From NCBI RefSeq assembly GCF_003610535.1, contig NZ_RAPN01000001.1, positions 3,583,320 to 3,647,319 on the forward strand: 64,000 bases of DNA. The letters run 5' to 3'. Both the position numbers and the translations under genes were made by a program. The first letter of the stretch is position 1. Every line of letters begins with the position of its first letter. The notes under the pieces are model-generated. The model did no database searches. It had not been told where the DNA came from and saw only the letters and a program-made list of their open reading frames with translations. Positions 60,216-64,000 of this stretch are shown here, in pieces. The DNA comes from Mangrovibacterium diazotrophicum (GTDB lineage Bacteria; Bacteroidota; Bacteroidia; Bacteroidales; Prolixibacteraceae).

Positions 60216-61364
60216 TCATAATTCATAGTCCGGGAGAGAGTTGACGGCCTTTTTCTTAAGTTCGTCGACTACATGTAGATAAACCTCAGTAGTTTTTGTT
60301 GAAGAGTGACCAAGGATACTACTGACGGTCTTTATATCCGGTTTTTCATCGCTTGTTAGTAGGTTTACAGCAAGACTGTGACGAGCACAATGCCATGTTA
60401 TGTGCTTATTTATGCCTACATTCTTAACGAGGCTATTAATAGTTTTTGTGGCCCATTTTCTTCCGGGTAAACTAAAAACAATCTCATCTGACGACCTGGT
60501 TTCGCCAATTAGTTTAAGTGCTGTTTTGTTGAGGTCAATTATAACTGGCTTGCCTGTCTTCTGCTGTTCGATTTTAAGCCTAGCAGCGGAAAAATCAATG
60601 TTGGAAAATTTAAGCGCTTTAACATCAACAAAACGTAAGCCTGTGCAAAGGCAAAATAGAAAAGCCTTTTTTATTTCGGGGCGTTTGCAAGGGGCTTTAG
60701 CGATAAGTTGAATTTCCTCATTTGTCAAAATATCTTTTTGCAATCCTATTGGCTTTTTGCAAATCAGTTCTGTGTCTCCCGGCTCTTTTTTTTGTGCGGG
60801 GCTCTTAGGAATAATATTTCTTGCTACCGCATTGTTCAGAATTTTCTTAAACCTTGCATAATAGGAATTTGCTCCTTCTCCTTTATGCTTTTCTTCAAGA
60901 AAAGCTATAAACTGAACGACCATTAACCTGTCGATCTGGTGAATTTTGAGGTGCTCCGGTTTGATCCTGTTTTGTTTGTTTATTAGAAATAGCTTGAAAT
61001 CTTCAATTGCACCTTTGATCATCGCTTTGTCCTTTTTTGTGTAGTTCTCCAGATAACGTTGAGCAAAATCAAAGAATAATACTTTTTGTTTAGTGGGAGG
61101 GATATAGTCGAAGGCGAGATTATTTAATTCATTTTCGCGGTCTGTTCTAATTCTGTTTGCCAATTCGTAGTTTGCCTTGTTTTGTTCCTTGTCTATAGGA
61201 CTTCTGGCTTTGGGGTTAATGTATAACTTCAGAAACTCATATGAACGTTGTCCGTCTCTGTAGATATCCAAATAGAGGCTGATGCTCCCGGATGCTAGTT
61301 GCTTTTCCCGGAGAACAACATTGTTCTTTTTGGTTCCTTTTCTAATTCTTTTTTCTGTTCCCAT
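60216..61364 (-). CDS. Tyrosine recombinase (integrase) of the element
   Basis: 382 residues. N-terminal arm-type domain (1-90), SAM-like core-binding domain (95-190) and catalytic domain with R244 (CTGLRFVDVKALK), H325-x-x-R328 (HITWHCARHS), H353 (LGHSSTKTTE) and nucleophile Y362. Its 5' end faces attR, 183 bp away. It should join attP to the 3' end of tRNA-Val. All catalytic residues are present, so the enzyme looks active. Confidence 0.95.
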   Translation of the reverse strand: MGTEKRIRKGTKKNNVVLREKQLASGSISLYLDIYRDGQRSYEFLKLYINPKARSPIDKEQNKANYELANRIRTDRENELNNLAFDYIPPTKQKVLFFDFAQRYLENYTKKDKAMIKGAIEDFKLFLINKQNRIKPEHLKIHQIDRLMVVQFIAFLEEKHKGEGANSYYARFKKILNNAVARNIIPKSPAQKKEPGDTELICKKPIGLQKDILTNEEIQLIAKAPCKRPEIKKAFLFCLCTGLRFVDVKALKFSNIDFSAARLKIEQQKTGKPVIIDLNKTALKLIGETRSSDEIVFSLPGRKWATKTINSLVKNVGINKHITWHCARHSLAVNLLTSDEKPDIKTVSSILGHSSTKTTEVYLHVVDELKKKAVNSLPDYEL

Positions 61365-61415
61365 TATTTTCGGTTATTGTGCTCTTGTTTGCTAAAATAG
61401 TCACAAAAACAATCC

Positions 61416-61434
61416 GAGTAACAAACGGGTAACA
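61416..61434 (+). promoter_or_regulatory. Candidate integrase arm-type site, right end
   Basis: GAGTAACAAACGGGTAACA, the partner of 51037-51055 (16/19 identical, same orientation), between the integrase gene and attR. Confidence 0.45.
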
Positions 61435-61547
61435 AAAAATAACAAAAAAAGAGTAATTCAAAGGAAACTTGACTTACTTGAAAATAATGTAACCAGCTAA
61501 ATAACAGGCATGTGTGTTTTCTTTTGATTTCGGTTGTTCTTTTGGTA

Positions 61548-61596
61548 ATTACCTTGACAGGGTAGGGGTCACTGGTTCGAATCCAGTACAACCCAC
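61548..61596 (+). repeat. attR: 49-bp direct repeat of the tRNA-Val 3' part
   Basis: Exact copy of 50962-51010. It lacks the tRNA 5' half, so it is not a functional tRNA gene. Confidence 0.93.
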
Positions 61597-61619
61597 ATAT
61601 GGATCTAAAAAATAAATAG

Positions 61620-61655
61620 AAGTCCAGCGGTCAGATGACTGTTGGACTTTTTGTT
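61620..61655 (+). terminator. Terminator, probably the original one of the tRNA-Val gene
   Basis: AAGTCCA-GCGGTCA-GA-TGACTGT-TGGACTT, 14 pairs, then TTTGTTTT. It begins 23 bp after attR, the expected place for the tRNA terminator before the element inserted. The rest of 61656-61918 holds no gene that I can support. Confidence 0.75.
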
Positions 61656-61918
61656 TTCCCCTGCTATTTGTTCGCCGCACTATTTTCCCAAATTTTTCCC
61701 CCAATCACATCTCATAACCAATTATTCAACCAAATTCTTTCGCTTAAAAGCTGCCAAAGGTTGACCAAAGTTGCTGTTCGTGTATGCTATTCTGTCGTTT
61801 GATGAATTCTTTTAAACGCCGTGGATTTGTACCCTTATGTTTGAACCAGACTTCGAAGTTCAGAAATAAAGGTCCGGATTACAGTTAAACAATTATTTAA
61901 ATAAAGAACAGAATTACC

Positions 61919-62578
61919 ATGAAAAGAACAACTATTATTTTGACACTGCTACTGGCATGTCTGGGCTTAAACGCCCAGGTTTACATCAAGACAATCCAAT
62001 TACCAGACCAACCCAACATGCCAAAACTTGGTCTTGTGGGCGGGTTCCAGTTGAGCAACTTTCACAGCACGGAGATCGGAGAGCCCAATGTGCAGGGAGG
62101 TTTTCATTTTGGACTTACTTACAACCTACCCATTTCTGAACGAATTTCATTTGAGCCGCAACTGATTTATTCGAAAAAAGGCGGACAAATAGATTACGCG
62201 CAGGTCGCCTACTTTTACTACTATACTGGAACATTACGCTACAGGCTTCACTACCTCGAAACACCCATTCTTTTTAACATTCATGCCAATAAAAGATTGG
62301 ACTTTGTAATTGGAGGATATACCAGCTACCTGGCCGACGCCACTTTTAGTCTGACTACTCCCGTAGGCTATGGGTACGGCGAACTCAACTATGACGACTT
62401 TGAAAAATTTGATTTTGGAATGGTCGGTGGAATCGCGTTTAACTTCCCCTTTAGTAAGATGACCCTGAAATACTCGCATGGACTGCAAGAAGTAGCCAAT
62501 GCCAATAGTGCTTACTTGTTTCTTGAAGGTGCACAAAATCAAGTTTTTTCAGTCTCTTTTACCCGGTATTTCAGGTAA
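61919..62578 (+). CDS. Outer-membrane beta-barrel protein (PorT-like fold)
   Basis: 219 residues with signal peptide (1-20, ending LNAQ). Alternating strands typical of the 8-stranded outer-membrane barrel family: LGLVGGFQLSNFHSTEIG, FHFGLTYNLPISERISFEPQLIYSKKG. It ends with aromatic SVSFTRYF. Function unknown. The TonB-dependent receptor gene follows after about 300 bp. Confidence 0.82.
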   Translation: MKRTTIILTLLLACLGLNAQVYIKTIQLPDQPNMPKLGLVGGFQLSNFHSTEIGEPNVQGGFHFGLTYNLPISERISFEPQLIYSKKGGQIDYAQVAYFYYYTGTLRYRLHYLETPILFNIHANKRLDFVIGGYTSYLADATFSLTTPVGYGYGELNYDDFEKFDFGMVGGIAFNFPFSKMTLKYSHGLQEVANANSAYLFLEGAQNQVFSVSFTRYFR

Positions 62579-62876
62579 ATTCAGAAGTGCCGTTTAACGA
62601 TTTTTTCGATCTAAACGCAAGTTTTACAATCAGATAAACAATATAACAGAGACAGAAACCACAGCCTATCTGTACAGCGCAGCTTTCAAATTAATTTAGG
62701 TGAAATCAGGACAGATTGTACCCTTTTCCTTGAGGCCTGATATCCCTTTGCCGCGAACACGACTTCTCTGGGATTTCGACATGAAACCATCGTATTTTTC
62801 AACCGAGTTCCGGCACGAGGATGTCCTCACAACAATACAAGCATGAACGTCAGATAGGCAAAAAAACAAGCAAACA

Positions 62877-64000
62877 ATGATCTTGAAAAAAAACACAAGT
62901 TTTCTTTTAATGCTGACCACTGCTTTTTTAGGCCTATGGTTCTCACCAGCATCGGGGCAGACGACCAAACACAGCATTCGAGGAATAGTAAATGAAAAAA
63001 GCACAGGGGAAACTTTGCCTTATGCAAGTGTTATGGTAACCGGCACCAGCAATGGAACAACAACCAATGCTGATGGCTATTTTACCTTATTTAACCTCCC
63101 GGAAGGAGGCGTTGAACTGAATGTCCGTTTTTTGGGATACACCAATGCAACCGCCAGCATCACCGAAAGTGACTACGATCAACTCATCATTATTGAAATG
63201 GAACAGGAATCAAAAAATATCGACGAGGTTGTGGTTGCTGCACAGCAAAATATGATGAAAATGTCAGAAAATGTTGGTCAGGTCAGCATCTCGCCGAAGC
63301 AACTCACCTCGTTACCAAGCCTTGGAGAAAAGGATATTTTTCGTTCCATGCAACTGCTCCCTGGTATCAGCGGTACAAACGAGGCGTCGTCCGGCCTCTA
63401 CGTGAGAGGTGGAACTCCCGATCAGAATCTTATTCTATTTGACGGGTTTACCGTTTACCATGTCGATCACTTCTATGGATTCTTCAGCGCATTTAATGCC
63501 AATGCAATCAAGGACGTTCAGCTGTATAAAGGCGGATTCGAGCCGAAATTCGGCGGACGCACATCATCGGTTGTTGAAATAACAGGAAAAACAGGAAACG
63601 AAAATACCTTTAAACTAGGAGCAGAAGTCAGCTCGATCAGCGCGAACGCCTACACCGAGATCCCCTTGGGGGGCAAAGGATCTATTCTTTTTGCAGTCCG
63701 CCGCTCTTATGCGGAAATACTTCAAAGCGGATTATACCAGGACATCTTCGACAGAACCAACAGCGAAACGACTGCACAAACCTATTCCAGCAGTAGATTT
63801 CAGCAGCAGGAAACAGAACCCGTTTTCAGTTTCTACGACATGAACCTGAAAGGGACTTACAAACCTTCGGACAAAGATGTCATCTCATTTTCCTATTATT
63901 CAGGAGCTGATAAGCTTGATAATACAACCGATTTCAATACAGCCACCCGGGGAAGTTCAGGCTCCAGCACAACCGTCGACATCAACACGGCGGACCTAAC
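62877..64000 (+). CDS. TonB-dependent receptor with carboxypeptidase-like N-terminal domain (partial)
   Basis: Open from ATG 62877 to the window edge (374 codons seen). Signal peptide to about residue 28. Residues 32-110 are a carboxypeptidase-regulatory-like domain (IRGIVNEKSTGETLPYASV, NADGYFTLFNLPEGG). From about 115 a plug domain: MQLLPGISGTNEASSGLYVRGG, LILFDGFTVYH, VQLYKGGFEPKFGG, then the first barrel strands. This is the Bacteroidota receptor type powered by TonB; substrate unknown. The gene is cut by the window end. Confidence 0.9.
   Translation, partial: MILKKNTSFLLMLTTAFLGLWFSPASGQTTKHSIRGIVNEKSTGETLPYASVMVTGTSNGTTTNADGYFTLFNLPEGGVELNVRFLGYTNATASITESDYDQLIIIEMEQESKNIDEVVVAAQQNMMKMSENVGQVSISPKQLTSLPSLGEKDIFRSMQLLPGISGTNEASSGLYVRGGTPDQNLILFDGFTVYHVDHFYGFFSAFNANAIKDVQLYKGGFEPKFGGRTSSVVEITGKTGNENTFKLGAEVSSISANAYTEIPLGGKGSILFAVRRSYAEILQSGLYQDIFDRTNSETTAQTYSSSRFQQQETEPVFSFYDMNLKGTYKPSDKDVISFSYYSGADKLDNTTDFNTATRGSSGSSTTVDINTADL

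Larger units (their letters stand above)
51011..61547. mobile_element. 10.6-kb integrative element inserted at tRNA-Val
   Basis: Bounded by 49-bp direct repeats of the tRNA 3' end. It carries an integrase next to the right end, an excisionase-like HTH gene, a probable replication initiator, a ubiquitin-like operon, an XRE/ImmA pair and a metalloprotease/dCTP-deaminase-like module. Much of 53400-57900 is visibly more AT-rich than the surrounding chromosome. No relaxase, coupling protein, capsid or tail gene was recognised. It could be a phage satellite or an element mobilised in trans. Confidence 0.9.

Noticed and set aside
61364-61591. Minus-strand frame of 75 codons through attR
   Set aside because: It reads through the tRNA copy and the arm-site region; such frames are a common artefact of tRNA sequence.
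50962-61596. The element as a complete prophage
   Set aside because: No terminase large subunit, capsid, portal or tail gene; the replication and integrase genes alone do not support it.
1-64000. CRISPR array
   Set aside because: No regularly spaced repeats of 25-40 bp were seen and no cas genes are present.

Overview
The window is chromosomal DNA of a Bacteroidota bacterium. Several genes are diagnostic of the phylum: the type IX secretion (T9SS) and gliding genes porX, porW/sprE, gldH and porP/sprF, two proteins with gliding-type C-terminal sorting domains, a TonB receptor with a carboxypeptidase-like N-terminal domain, and promoters of the TTTG / TAnnTTTG type. Gene content and order suggest a Marinilabiliales / Prolixibacteraceae-like member of the Bacteroidales; that placement is inference.

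Layout of the core chromosome. 1-7218: end of an unidentified gene, mlaE-mlaF (lipid ABC transporter), then porX and porW on the opposite strand. 7388-8952: radical SAM enzyme plus small lipoprotein, an rSAM/lipoprotein pair of unknown product. 9210-14540: minus-strand housekeeping run holB, ricT, gldH, trmB, an alkyltransferase-like gene, mrp. 14688-22691: hydrolase, pgk, S9 peptidase, membrane acyltransferase, C-GCAxxG redox protein, porP. 22703-24808: large PKD/T9SS cargo protein encoded just upstream of porP. 25177-31770: tetR-tolC-adaptor-RND efflux operon with a candidate operator. 31965-50806: ispD, DUF2461, asd, a lamin-tail protein with a DUF5687/ATPase ABC exporter, tonB, a tandem ABC ATPase, a dapF-like gene and lysA, a glycosyltransferase, tsaC, a DUF2807 protein, rimM, an acyl-CoA ligase, and a DUF5020 / purine permease pair. 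61919-64000: an outer-membrane barrel and the start of a TonB-dependent receptor.

The accessory region is a 10.6 kb integrative element at tRNA-Val(GAC). A 49-bp exact copy of the tRNA 3' part lies at 50962-51010 and 61548-61596. Between the copies are a tyrosine integrase next to the right end, an excisionase-like HTH protein, a probable gene II/X-type replication protein, several unknown genes, and two cargo modules. Module A is a ubiquitin-like operon: a single-domain Multiubiquitin protein, a DUF6791-ThiF E1-like enzyme and a DUF6527 protein, each overlapping the next. Module B is an XRE regulator and an ImmA/IrrE protease, followed by an apparently new trio: a 97-aa protein, an HELGH metalloprotease and a dCTP-deaminase-like protein. 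Between the modules sits a consensus promoter followed about 45 bp later by an intrinsic terminator, which predicts a small RNA. No relaxase or conjugation gene was recognised, so the element looks like a replicating satellite or an element mobilised in trans that carries candidate anti-phage genes. The defence role is inference.

Other points of note: a DapF homologue with serine at both catalytic cysteine positions, an alkyltransferase-like protein with Ala for Cys whose gene is flanked by an inverted pair of a dispersed hairpin repeat, and several promoters whose -7 box ends 5-6 nt before the start codon, predicting leaderless mRNAs.
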